DNA of 64,000 nucleotides from Aquatica leii (lineage: Eukaryota > Arthropoda > Insecta > Coleoptera > Lampyridae). Location of the stretch: contig CM069438.1 in assembly GCA_035610365.1 (NCBI GenBank), positions 48,108,837 through 48,172,836 of the forward strand, in the 5' to 3' direction. Shown here piece after piece: positions 23,261 through 33,344 of the stretch. Below the pieces are notes generated by a model. That model saw only the letters and a list, made by a program, of their open reading frames with translations. It did not search any database and was not told the origin of the DNA. A program made the position numbers and the translations under genes. The first letter of the stretch is position 1. Each line of letters opens with the position of its first letter.

Positions 23261-26200
23261 ATTAGCGCGAAAGTCTTGCTTACTATTAAACTTTGGCATA
23301 GCTCTGCGAATCTCAATTTGTGCTTTTATGAAACTTTCTCTGTAATTTTTTTTGTCAACTTAGCTGAAACCTTAGTAACAGCCTTCGCGGCTCTCTCGCG
23401 TAGAATACGCCATTCTCTTTCTCCTTTTTGTGCGACTAACTGTGAAGCGAACCTTTTAGAGAAGGAACTTGGAGTCCTTTTCTTTTAATGCTGTGAGTTT
23501 TTAAAACTTGACGTGCGCCCAGTTCACGTATATGCTTTTGAGAATTGGGCAACATTGCCAGCAATAACCCAGTAAACACACAATGTCCAGAGACGTTTGT
23601 TTTATGTCCAAATGATGTCCTTACATCCTGGGCTTTAAAACGGACTTGTATAGGATGTCTTTAATAGGACGTCCTCAGGATGTCAATAAAGAACGTACGA
23701 TGGGATGTCTTATGCGGAAAAAAAACAAATGTAAACTTAGTGCGCGTGCCCACTTTCTTTCTTGTTTTCTGGTGCCTACTCAACACCCGTACGCTTCTTT
23801 GGTATATCAAAGTGGTACACTCTGTTTGCACCATTTGCACTCTGTATCTGTTTTTGTTGGTGTTCTGACTACTTTATTTATCTGTACTTTTTATTATCTA
23901 ACGTTTTTTGGTTGTTTTAGTGCATAAACAAATTTATTTGGTAAGTTTTTGGTACCTTGTATTTATTTATAATGTATAAAAATCATTATTTATAATTATT
24001 ATTTTGAATTACTAAAAATTAATAAAAGTTTATTGAAATTAAAAGATCACAATTATTAATAATGGTGGTTTAAAACCCAATCTCGCGCGCATACCTATGT
24101 GGTGAATTGAAAATGTTTATTTTATGTAAAAAAAAATTTTTACTCAAAAAATTATTTAAAAAATGTTTTCTTTGTATTAAAGGTTTAAAAGTCTGACGTT
24201 ATCTCACGACTTTTATCGTCGCGATTCACAATAAGTCATCCAAAAATGTCAAGATGACCGATAAGGCACAAAATCGCTAATCTAACTAAGAAACTATAAC
24301 GTTATCGCGTTCTTGGTATTCATAGTTATGATTAGTGTGCGCGTTTCTCGTATTGAATTACTATTTCTACAATAATTAGTTAGGTAGTTAAAAATACGTC
24401 TAGAAATAATTTTGTTTTTACCACATTCCTCTGATGAAATGTAAATGCGAAACGTATAAAAATTCTTAATGAATTTGCAAAACTGACGCGTTTACAATTT
24501 AAAAAAAAAATCGGGAAGAAAGTATAAAATACTCGCTAAGGAGGGCCAAAGAATGCCGGGATCGAGAAGATAAAAAAATGAAATAATCTAAATTTATTTT
24601 AATTAAATATAATTTGGATTATTATTTAAAAATATAGTTTTATGTAATGATAATTTGTATTTTATTTGATAAAGTTAATTTTATTCATTACGTCAAGTTG
24701 CAGATGAGTACGTTAAGTCTCCTTACTGAATAAAAAAAAACAATAGAAAAAACAATAAAGTAGATGTACTTTAACTGAAAATGTTACTTTTCTTGATAAA
24801 AATATAATATACATATATAGTACATATCCTACAGCCATCTAAAAGGGGCGTCCCGTTGCGGATACGCAAGGATGTCCTATAAGGACATCGTAGGGATGCA
24901 CACAATTGTGACAAAAGAACGTCCCATGAATGTCCCTAGGACGTACACAGAACCAAAATGGGATGACTTTGGGACATTCAGTGATCCGCAACATCATGTC
25001 CCCGGGACATCCTTGGGACATCCTTGTATTTTCAGCATGAGCGTTTCTTTGAATTACTGGATCAACTATGATTTTCAGTTTTGTGGGCAAGTATCTACTA
25101 GAAAATATGAAATGATACAGATGCCGTCTTTATCTTTACAAGATGGGTGAGTTTTGATTGCGAACCAGGTAGGAGCGTAAGCCTTGACGACATACGTCGC
25201 AAGGACTACTGGACTTTCAGGAGGAGATTCCATTGAAACATACAAACTCATAATTCTGTTAGCGCAAGTTAGCCATCGAGCTGCAGATATCTTAGACAAC
25301 GTCCCTGGATTGAAATTCAACAACAGACCTCTTCTCAAAGTTTTATAGATTTTTACCGATGATTTCACAATATGTCTATGGTCCTGATGTGCAGAAATAA
25401 GTGGTGGAAAGGCAGTTCATTGATGTATAGAAAACATTGTAGAGGTCCGCTGAATCGTTTTTCAAGCAGACGGACTATGCTTTCTGATTTTCCAAAGTAC
25501 ACATTAGTACCATCACACCATATCGCCAGTACTGTTCATAAACATTTCTTCTTTCATGAAGAAGTCGGTTATTGATTTTTTGATACCTTTTGAAATACCA
25601 GGATCTGGTAAAGTGTAACCCAAAAACTTGGTCCGGGTTTTTTTATCAACGAAATGTACTTTTCAAGAAATGTCTCTTTGTACATTTCTCAGCCTTTCTC
25701 TGATAAAATCAATGTTCTGTATTTTCGTTCATCGGAGTATAAATCAGGTACTTTGAAGATTTTGGTGCACTTCTGGCTTGGTTTTGATAAATCCGATTTT
25801 TACAACTACTTCAGCAGTGGAAGTATGCAATACTGCTGAGTCTATCTGAGACAGAAAATCTGTCACAACTCTGAAAGCAAATCATAGTTTAGACTTTTCG
25901 AATAGAGTTGTTTAATAATAGGCGCCGTTGTTTCGAATTGTTTTGGTGGCTCGAATTTATCTTCTCCCGAAGTAGTGCATTCTGAGCGAGATGAAAGGCG
26001 AACATGAGATGCGGTTGGAAACTCTTGTGTTCTTTCATTTCGAGTCTGAAGGTTTGACTTACTTCAGATATTTTTTTAAGTGTAAATTAGTAAGTAAATT
26101 AGTCCCTATTGTAGGTACTTTTTTTTTCTCAAGGACAAATACATTTAGATATATCCTTACATTTGCAAAAAGAAATGTCAAACGAAGTTTTACTGGTGCG

Positions 26201-26400
26201 GCGGAACTCTTCTAATTTCTTTTCGGATATTTTTGGATGTGATTTTAGAAGATTTTTACATTTAAGGTGATATGTCTTCAACATCACTCGCACTCTTTTA
26301 TGTTTGATGGTCGGCATAGAAGCCTTACACCATATTTCTGCAATTTTTGGCACCATAATGTCTTCTATTTTCTAATATGTAGGCTTTTTCTACGTGTTTC
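23255..26400 (-). pseudogene. Decayed gene of an unnamed, widely spread invertebrate protein family
   Basis: Fragments in order on the minus strand: EKAYILENRRHYGAKNC and KIAEIWCKASMPTIKHKRV (26400-26280), FDISFCKCKDISKCICP (to 26129), DGTNVYFGKSESIVRLLEK and FSGPLQCFLYINELPFHHLF (about 25490-25400), LSKISAARWLTCANRIMSLYV and YVVKAYAPTWFAIKTHPSC (25310-25150), VDPVIQRNAHAEN (to 25028), then LLLAMLPNSQKHIRELGARQ (from 23567 down) and RRAMPKFNSKQDF near 23290. I associate this pattern (xNELPLRHLF, ARWLTTANR, YAPxWFxIK) with multicopy uncharacterised proteins of arthropods and cnidarians; I cannot give a function. It has many stops and frameshifts. A 1.46-kb element splits it. Both of its ends lie inside the Tigger transposase frame. 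Confidence 0.5.
23568..25027. mobile_element. 1.46-kb non-autonomous element with GGACATCC-rich ends
   Basis: The left end begins CCCAGTAAACACACAATGTCC; the right end mirrors it loosely. Both ends (23568-23715 and 24845-25027) are packed with GGATGTCC/GGACATCC variants. Removing exactly 23568-25027 rejoins the codons of the flanking minus-strand gene in frame (AEN to LLL), which defines the boundaries to within the target duplication. There is no coding sequence inside. The class is unknown; a CCCAG start with rich inverted motifs suggests a MITE-like or foldback DNA element. Confidence 0.6.
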
Positions 26401-26419
26401 GGTCCAGTTTTATTTTGCG

Positions 26420-27245
26420 TCACCTCAGCAACTAAATCGGCAACAGCTTTTTGTAACAATTGTTTGAGATGAAGTTTTTTGAATTGTGGAATTATCTCTT
26501 AGTCGAGAGATTGACAGTGGTAAATCATATTTGGAAAAAATAGTAGCTCGACATTTTTCAGTTTTAAATGAAGGTGAGACGCTATGTTGTCAACCAAGAG
26601 AAGAACCTTCTTGTTGTTTTTAATATTTTTTTTATCAGACGTTATGAGCTGATCAGTTATTATCACAGTCGTTATCCAAGCTTTTATGTTTCAATACCAG
26701 TCAATAGAAAAATTATTGACGTGCAATTTTTTAAAAGCTCGTGGTCGTTTGGCTTCACCAATGAGAAGAGGACTATTCTAATATATTGCAACACAATGTT
26801 TCTTTTGACATTTTTTCATCAGTCAGCATTAAAGATACGTTCTGAGTAATTTGAAAAAATCCTGGGTAATTCTTCCATCCAATCATTTTCAGGATTTCTA
26901 TCAACAGAAGCAGATACTCCACAAATAAATTTAAATGTAACGTGGTATCTCTTGCGATATTTTTTGAGTCGCCATCCATTCAAAGCTTTAAAATTATTCA
27001 ATTGACAAGCTTCGGTCATCTGCTTAATCGTTTCTTGTAATGTTGTACTAGAATCAGACAAATTCTTTTCTCAAACCTTACTGAACCAAGTTAAGAGTTT
27101 GGCATCAATCACATTAGTGTTACTTTTTCTAAATTTTCATTTTCAGCTCACTTTTATAAAAATTATCTTTACTTAAGATATCTGAGATATGAGTTTTACC
27201 AACATTAGATTTCTTTGCAAGGTTATGGATACCCAAATGGTTGGA
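26420..27245 (-). pseudogene. Tigger transposase, N-terminal and catalytic part
   Basis: Minus-strand pieces in order: a psq-type helix-turn-helix remnant (NLAKKSNVGKTHISDILSK, about 27230-27175), the CENP-B-type helix-turn-helix (DAKLLTWFSKV, about 27100-27060, to NNFKALNGWR and KFICGVSASVD), IFSNYSERIFNAD (the first catalytic Asp, ends at 26819), and KVLLLVDN (the second Asp, near 26600). Then come KKLHLKQLLQKAV and DLVAEVTQ. The third Asp region is replaced by stops and frame changes. After about 26420 the sequence switches to an unrelated gene, and the C-terminus reappears at 23260. Confidence 0.7.
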
Positions 27246-27612
27246 TTGATGGTAGTAGTTAAAAATTTTAAGTTGTACATAAATACTTTATCTAATACAC
27301 ACAAAAACGTAACGATCTAGTACAGAGCACCAATCAGTCTAGTCGAGCCTCGAGCATAAAAATTCAAGGTTACAGACAACGACTCTTATTCCTACATGTC
27401 TGGTTTCTTTTCTTTACTCACTTGTGTTATGGTATCTTTTATTTTATTTTAAGACAAGAAAGTCAAAAAATATGTTTTTTTGCTGATTTTGATTTTTTAG
27501 AGAATCAAAGAAAATCATGCATTTTTTTAACCCTATAAGAAAAAAGTGTCTACTATTATGACAGTCAGTTTTTCAAAGATTTCTCTTAGAAAACTGTTAA
27601 ATGTTGTTGTTC

Positions 27613-27662
27613 TCCAAACAATGTCCGCTATTTGTAGGTGTTCGTTATTCAGAGGTGTCCTA
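27613..27662. repeat. Tigger terminal inverted repeat, right
   Basis: GTCCGCTATTTGTAGGTGTTCGTTATTCAGAGGTGTCC-type end (two subterminal units), complementary in pattern to the left end at 22074. Confidence 0.6.
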
Positions 27663-27664
27663 AT

Positions 27665-29785
27665 CTCTTCTCGAACTTAGTGATGACTTAATGGAACCGT
27701 TTTCTGCGTTCATCCAAAACTGTTTCTAAATTTTCAGAAAAAAAGTTTAGGTGTGAGTACAGGAAATGCAGTTCAAAAGACACGCTTTATCTTATGGTCT
27801 TGTACGATGATAATTCTTCGACATAATCATTTTTATTGTTCCCAAAAAGGTTTATATGCACGTTTTGGAATGCAAACCAAGTTTTTTTTTAATTAAGGCG
27901 TTCAATAAATGTAAAGTATTAAAAAAAATGTCTAATTTCAAAACCCACAAAAACTCTTCTTCATTTAGGCTTCAGTAAAACTGGAAAATTTAATTTTCAT
28001 AACTGAAATGCATTTAATTCTTTTACCAACTGTTTAGTCAATTGAAGTTTGACGTTCAAAGACGGCAAGTAAATATTTTCTCTTAGGACCAGAAGACTGT
28101 GAGTGACATCTTTGCAGTCAGCTTCAAGATAATGTTGGTCCCGGACTTGGCTATTCTATTTACATCAGAAACAGCAGTATTTTGTCTAATTTGATTGCAG
28201 GCGCTTGAATAGAGAATCGCTTTTGAAGTCGGCGCTTTTATAATTAGGATAACCATTCGGTTGATGTTTTTGTAAGTCTTTTTCATATTCACAGTGTACA
28301 ATCGGGACTGATAGTAACTCATTCTCATTGGTTTAAATTAGATCAACACACTAACTCTTCATCTTCAAAAAAAATTAATTTCAGAGTTGATCATTTGGAT
28401 GCGTAGAAGGAGATTTTTACGGTTTTTGCTAAGAGATTCTACTGGTGAAATCGATATCCAAAGAATTGAAAATTAGTTTAGTTTTAGAAGTGACTCCAAA
28501 TATCTGACAAGATCGTTCAATTTTGACTGATTAACAAGGTGTGGTTTTTATCATTGGTGGGCGTGTCATTTGATGGTCTAGACTTTGATACAAATTCTTC
28601 CAAATCCGTTTCCGGCTGTAGGTTTTTTGGGAAAACTGGGATTACCAAAGATTCGTTGTGAGAACTGATGTTAGAGCTGAAGGGATATTACAAACTTAAC
28701 TATATGGTCATTTTTGATAGAGAACTAGACGTTGAAAGTTATACAAAAGTAAAAATTTGTGAGACGACAGTGAGGTTTGCGCCAAACTATGGTCAGACCA
28801 ACTATTATTGATTTACGAAAGCCATTTGATCAAGCTACTGTAACAAGTAGTGCGGCAAAGTGTTGGAAGCCAATTCTAGTCTTGATCAATACCTCGTAAA
28901 TATAGCAGAAGCTATCAGGATGATTTTTACATTTGCGTGGCTCAATATTATTTACAACTTACACTCACAGTATCTCCGCCTAGAACACCGACAAGTTCTC
29001 TGTACGATTCTTCTAAGGGAAGATAAGATTTATACTGCAACACTTTCATCCGTCTTGTCATAAATGTTCGAGTTTTAAAACTTTCTACCTTTCTAGCTTC
29101 TAAGAAGAAATTTAAAGAATAAAATAATCCTTAATGTCTCCATATTAGATTATCAAATTATCGAAGCTTACTTCAAAAACAGTGAGTGATGAAAAGACGG
29201 GGTTGATATTCAGATTCATAAAATAAGAATCGCCCGGGATGGTGTTAGGGGTTGTAACAGATTCTGATTTGAAGTTTTCGAATAATAAATTAAAAAAATT
29301 AACGATGATAGTCCAGATCTAATCAACAAGGTCTACAGAACCTAATTCATAAGCATAAAAGTAAAAATAACTAATTTCTTTTATATAGTTAAACATGTTT
29401 GTTCCTTGATAGGAAATATTGATGACCTACACAAAGATCGAATTTCCGTATTGAAATCAACGTAAATATTTGTGAATGAATAGAATTATCGCGGAAGTGA
29501 TAACGTAGTTGAACTCAAACAAATTAGATTGTGCAAACACACTTTTTTGGTAGAATAAAAAAAGAAGAAATCTTTTTATAGTGTTCGGTTTGGTAAGTTT
29601 TTTTGCAAGATAAAAAGATTTTTTTTCATCAAAATCGTATTCCAAAAATTATTACAACCAGAAAGTTTTTTCTCTGCTTTACTATGTAAATTCGATCACA
29701 TCACTATGCAAAGTTACTTACGTTGTTTGGATTCGCATTAACTTACTTGATATTTTGCAGATCTTTCTTGGCTGGCTAGCCGAAG
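27665..29785. other. No gene recognised
   Basis: 2.1 kb, AT-rich, with short open stretches on both strands and none with a recognisable motif. It may contain old transposon remains beyond recognition by eye. Confidence 0.45.
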
Positions 29786-29789
29786 CTAG

Positions 29790-31860
29790 ATTATGGTTTT
29801 CTTTGGAGGGCAGTGTGGGATTGAGTAATGCCTCAATTCGAGTAAGCAGACTATCAAACTCTTCATAAGTCAAAGTTTGAATATCAATAACTTCAGCTTC
29901 AGTGAGTCCATTAAAACGGTGTGCATCAGGAGATGACGATTAACTCTTACAAAAGTCATAACGTCTCTAGTTCTGAAAAACGAATAAAGAGTCCGGTGTA
30001 ATCCAAACAAACGTGCGAGAAGGCTTTAACGTGATTGATGCAATGGGAAGGTAAGTCACCCATACGAGGTGTAATTGATTTAGGATTTGCTCGAAGACAA
30101 CGAAGATATTTTGATGTGCACTTAGTTAAAGCTTTTCTTGAAGACAAAATTCAAAGCTGTTAAAACAAAAAATAATGTAATGTAATAAACAGTAATGAAT
30201 GTTTGGCGTCGTACTGTAAATTTGAGCGTCTAAATCTTCAGCTCAGATGAGATCTAGCTTGTCAAGAAAAAGACTAAGTTTGCGAAAATGTTTTGGCAAA
30301 GAATGATCATTTTTTAGACAATCGTATAAATCACCAAATTTCGTTTGTTAAAGTTAACAGAGGATGTGACTAATGATTAGAAACATCTTCGCTTCCTCTA
30401 AAGATGCTTGTGATTGTGACCTTGAAGTAATAACTGGTTAACTTAGTTATGAACTATTTTCTTCCATAAACCAACAAGGTCTTTTCCACTAAAAGTTACA
30501 ATATACCAAATCAGATGGTGATAAACCACGAGATGCGTGATCAGCGGTCTAATGCTGATGAAAGCAATTCTTGGATACGCTACGTTTTTTCAACGATTTA
30601 GGTACGAAGAAAGCCTTAAAATGTTACAGATTCCGGAGTCTGTCCATGTATAAATCTTTGCAAAATGAAATGTTTGGTTTTCTAAAAGCTTTGCGATGAG
30701 ATTGGAAAGCAATGCTGAGCCTAATAGCTCTAGACGAGGTAATGTGTAAGATACCACTGTAATCAAAAAACTTTAATAAAGTTAGGGTCTTCCTTATCAA
30801 AAGCTACAGATGATTGTACACATGAAGAAACGTTTTTTAGAATATGATGAGAATTGCTGGCCCGTTTTCTTAAAACTCTTAGATTCTAAGTTAGATAATT
30901 CTAAAAGCGAACGCAAAACCAAGTTTGGAGAGCTGTTTACTCTATAAGTGACTTAGTTCAAATTTTTGTAAAAGTTGGTCTTGGGAAAAGCACCATAAGA
31001 TGCGTTTAAAGTTGTTATGCTCTGGAACTATCAAAATTTGCCGAGACATCTGACAAATATATCTCGTGAAGCCTACAGCAAATCTGCGAAAGTTTACCAA
31101 AACAGAAAAATGTCGTTCTGCAGTATCTACCTTTTTGCAGATAAATCAAAGACGACTCGAAGGGGAGTAATGGTGTTTTCAGGCTATATAACACAATGAT
31201 GGGGTATATAACAAGCTGACAGCGAATGAAAATAATTTATTAGAACAAACGACACGTGGTGTGATACTAAATGATTGCGCATAAAGTTACAATAGGCAGA
31301 CTGCATTTACTTAGACAAGCTTCTAGTGATTCGAAACGTCGTAAATCCTACAAATAAGTTTTTCTTAAATCGCAAATAAAATATCGAAATGACTTACGGG
31401 AAGGTTCTCGATGAACAACTGAACGAAATATTTTCTCACACTTCTCATTCTCTGGAGAAAAGGAAAAGTTCCTAGAACTGACTCTATCTTCCAAAACTTC
31501 TGCAACGTTTCTCCAAGCGACGGTTCAAGTGTAGAAACACCACACAACGTTGTGTTGTGAGGAAGTTGAGTTTGTTGCTTTCCTTCAGAGAATCCAACAA
31601 AATACTGTTTTTAGATCAATCGTAAGGTAGCCGTTCTCCACCTAATAGAAGGTCAACTGAGTCTGGTGCTAAGCAGAAACCATTGTGAAGGATCAATAGC
31701 AAGCTTTAGTTCATTTGAGCAGATAGTAGATATAATGACAGCTTCAAATTTGAAAGTGATAATTGTGAAGAAGCACCGAGTATTCTCGCATGTTCTAGTC
31801 AAGGACATACTATTCAAACCTTAAGGTATTGACATATTGCTATGAGCCAATTCTCCAGAG
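29790..31860 (-). pseudogene. BEL/Pao retrotransposon pol, heavily decayed
   Basis: In order on the minus strand: protease tail (DSVDLLLGGERLPY, about 31670), the linker LGETLQKFWKIE (about 31500), RT start (TPLRVVFDLSAKR, about 31150), an RNase H region with TLPRLELLGSALLS (about 30740-30690), integrase (LRANPKSITPRMGDLPSH and FSHVCLDYTGLFIRF, 30100-29975), and the integrase end (TYEEFDSLLTRIEALLNP, about 29870). These are BEL/Pao signatures. Almost every block is separated by stops or frameshifts, and no LTR was found. The first catalytic Asp of the integrase is the D in CLDYTG. Confidence 0.75.
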
Positions 31861-31869
31861 GACAATCTG

Positions 31870-32115
31870 GAAGAAAGCGGGGATAAAACTAAAGAAACAA
31901 TAGAAAAAGTTGCCGAAGAAGCAGTGGGAACTAGAACAGTCAGCAGAAAGAACGCATCTAGAATATAAATCTTTTGAACCGCAAGACTCACTGCAACGAT
32001 ATCAAAGATTGAGAAACGAAATAAAATCTCTAGTACGAAAAATTAAAAAAAAGAAAAGAAGATCTATCACGAAGTTTTTGTTTCGGGGGAAACTTCGTGA
32101 ACGTGTGCTGATGAG
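31870..32115 (+). pseudogene. LINE ORF2 linker fragment
   Basis: The plus-strand frames give TKETIEKVAEEAVGTRTVSRK (to about 31955) and then, after a frameshift, DSLQRYQRLRNEIKSLVRKIKK. These resemble the segment between endonuclease and RT in LINE ORF2 proteins (charged, K/R-rich, Y..LRN.V..L.R..K). About 80 codons remain. Confidence 0.45.
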
Positions 32116-32464
32116 GGTGAGTATTTATTATCACTGCTCGAGCTTTCTGCTGTATTTGTTATCTAATTTAGAATTCAAAATTTATACAAACATTAGGGGA
32201 GGGTTGGGTAAATTGGAAGACTTGATAGATTAGACCACATCGATTATAAGCTAGTTTTAAATGACTTAGACTCCATCATGTGTTGGTATAGTGAACTAGA
32301 TGTAGAAATTTGACATGGAATATAATCTGATAAAGCTTATACGAAGAATGATTAATTGCACAATTGGTTAAATTGCACCGTAAGATGGTTTGGTATATTG
32401 GACCAGTCTAATTAATCTACCTATGTCATCATTATAATCTAAGTTTTATATATTCCTTGGAGAA

Positions 32465-32905
32465 AATGTCTAAAAAAGGCAAATTACGGAAAGTGGATAA
32501 AGGAGCAATTGGAACTGACAATACAAGCTATATCAGAAAAGCTTTAACGCCTTGTCCCGTTAATATAAAGTACCAAAGCTACTATTAAAAGACACGTTGA
32601 TGAAAAAAATAAAAGCAGCAAATGCAAAGCTTTTGGAAGAATGATATGAAAAAAGAGTTTGCTGATCATATTCTTCAGTTCAAAGAGAGGATGTTTGGTT
32701 TCAGCATTAAACATATTGGAAGATTAGTTCTTGATGTAGCAGAAAAACATAGTATTGCACATAATTTTAACATCGATAAGAAACTGGCAGAAAAAGCTTG
32801 GTATTATAGATTTATAGCGCAACAAAAGAAACTGACACTTCGCCAACCTGAAGTTATCTAAGAATAAAAGAGTTCACCGAAGAAAAAGTGGCCAAGTTTT
32901 TTACT
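32465..32905 (+). pseudogene. Pogo-like (CENP-B/DDE_1) transposase, N-terminal part
   Basis: 32622-32861 reads EFADHILQFKERMFGFSIKHIGRL...KHSIAHNFNIDKKLAEKAWYYRF...KLTLRQPE, the CENP-B-type DNA-binding domain found before DDE_1 in pogo-like transposases. Upstream a psq-like segment is frame-broken (GKLRKVDKGAI). The frame ends at a stop, then EFTEEKVAKFF follows, and repeat R begins at about 32908. The matching catalytic part starts at 35548 on the same strand. Confidence 0.7.
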
Positions 32906-32907
32906 CC

Positions 32908-33315
32908 TTGGGGAGGCTTGGTGGATGAGGAGGAGAAAATGGACTCACCAACCACCCGAACTTGCTTGATCAAGTTCGCCACATATGAGATATAAATTTC
33001 GAGATGAAGGATTGTCTGTTTAGACGAGTTGGATGGGCTATGTTACAGGTTCGACTTGAGAAAGCACGAAGTTTCGCGAGACACCTACCTTTGTGATTAT
33101 CCTCGCTTCTTAGACTAGGAACCAAGTAGGCAGGAAAAGGAAACGTTATTGTAATGAGCAGGATGAGGCCAGTTAGTTAAGTCAAATACAGCTAAAAAGA
33201 AACTGAAATTGTTAGTAAAACTGAAAATAATCAAAATAGGATACTCTAAAATAATAATCTCCCATGCAATTAAATAACTAAATAAATACCCTACTTCGTC
33301 GTAGCTGATTATAAA
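32908..33315. repeat. Dispersed repeat R, copy 2 (in a pogo-like gene)
   Basis: Homologous to 18406-18800, in the same orientation. It interrupts the pogo-like transposase right after its DNA-binding domain. The pair shows that the repeat is dispersed and mobile. Confidence 0.7.
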
Positions 33316-33344
33316 TAAATTAAAATACCATGCAAAAATAAATT

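Larger units (their letters stand above)
22074..27662 (-). mobile_element. Tigger/pogo-type DNA transposon, decayed, with nested insertions
   Basis: The ends carry related inverted sequences: GTGAAACCTCCGAATAGCGGA at 22077-22097 with GTCATCTATTCGGAAGTGCC after it, and TGTCCGCTATTTGTAGGTGT then TTATTCAGAGGTGTCC at about 27618-27660. These are typical of Tigger-like termini, which have paired subterminal repeats. Transposase pieces lie between them on the minus strand: N-terminal to catalytic part at 27245-26420 and acidic C-terminus at 23260-23100. At 5.6 kb it is about twice a normal Tigger because a second gene and a Penelope fragment lie inside. Confidence 0.65.
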
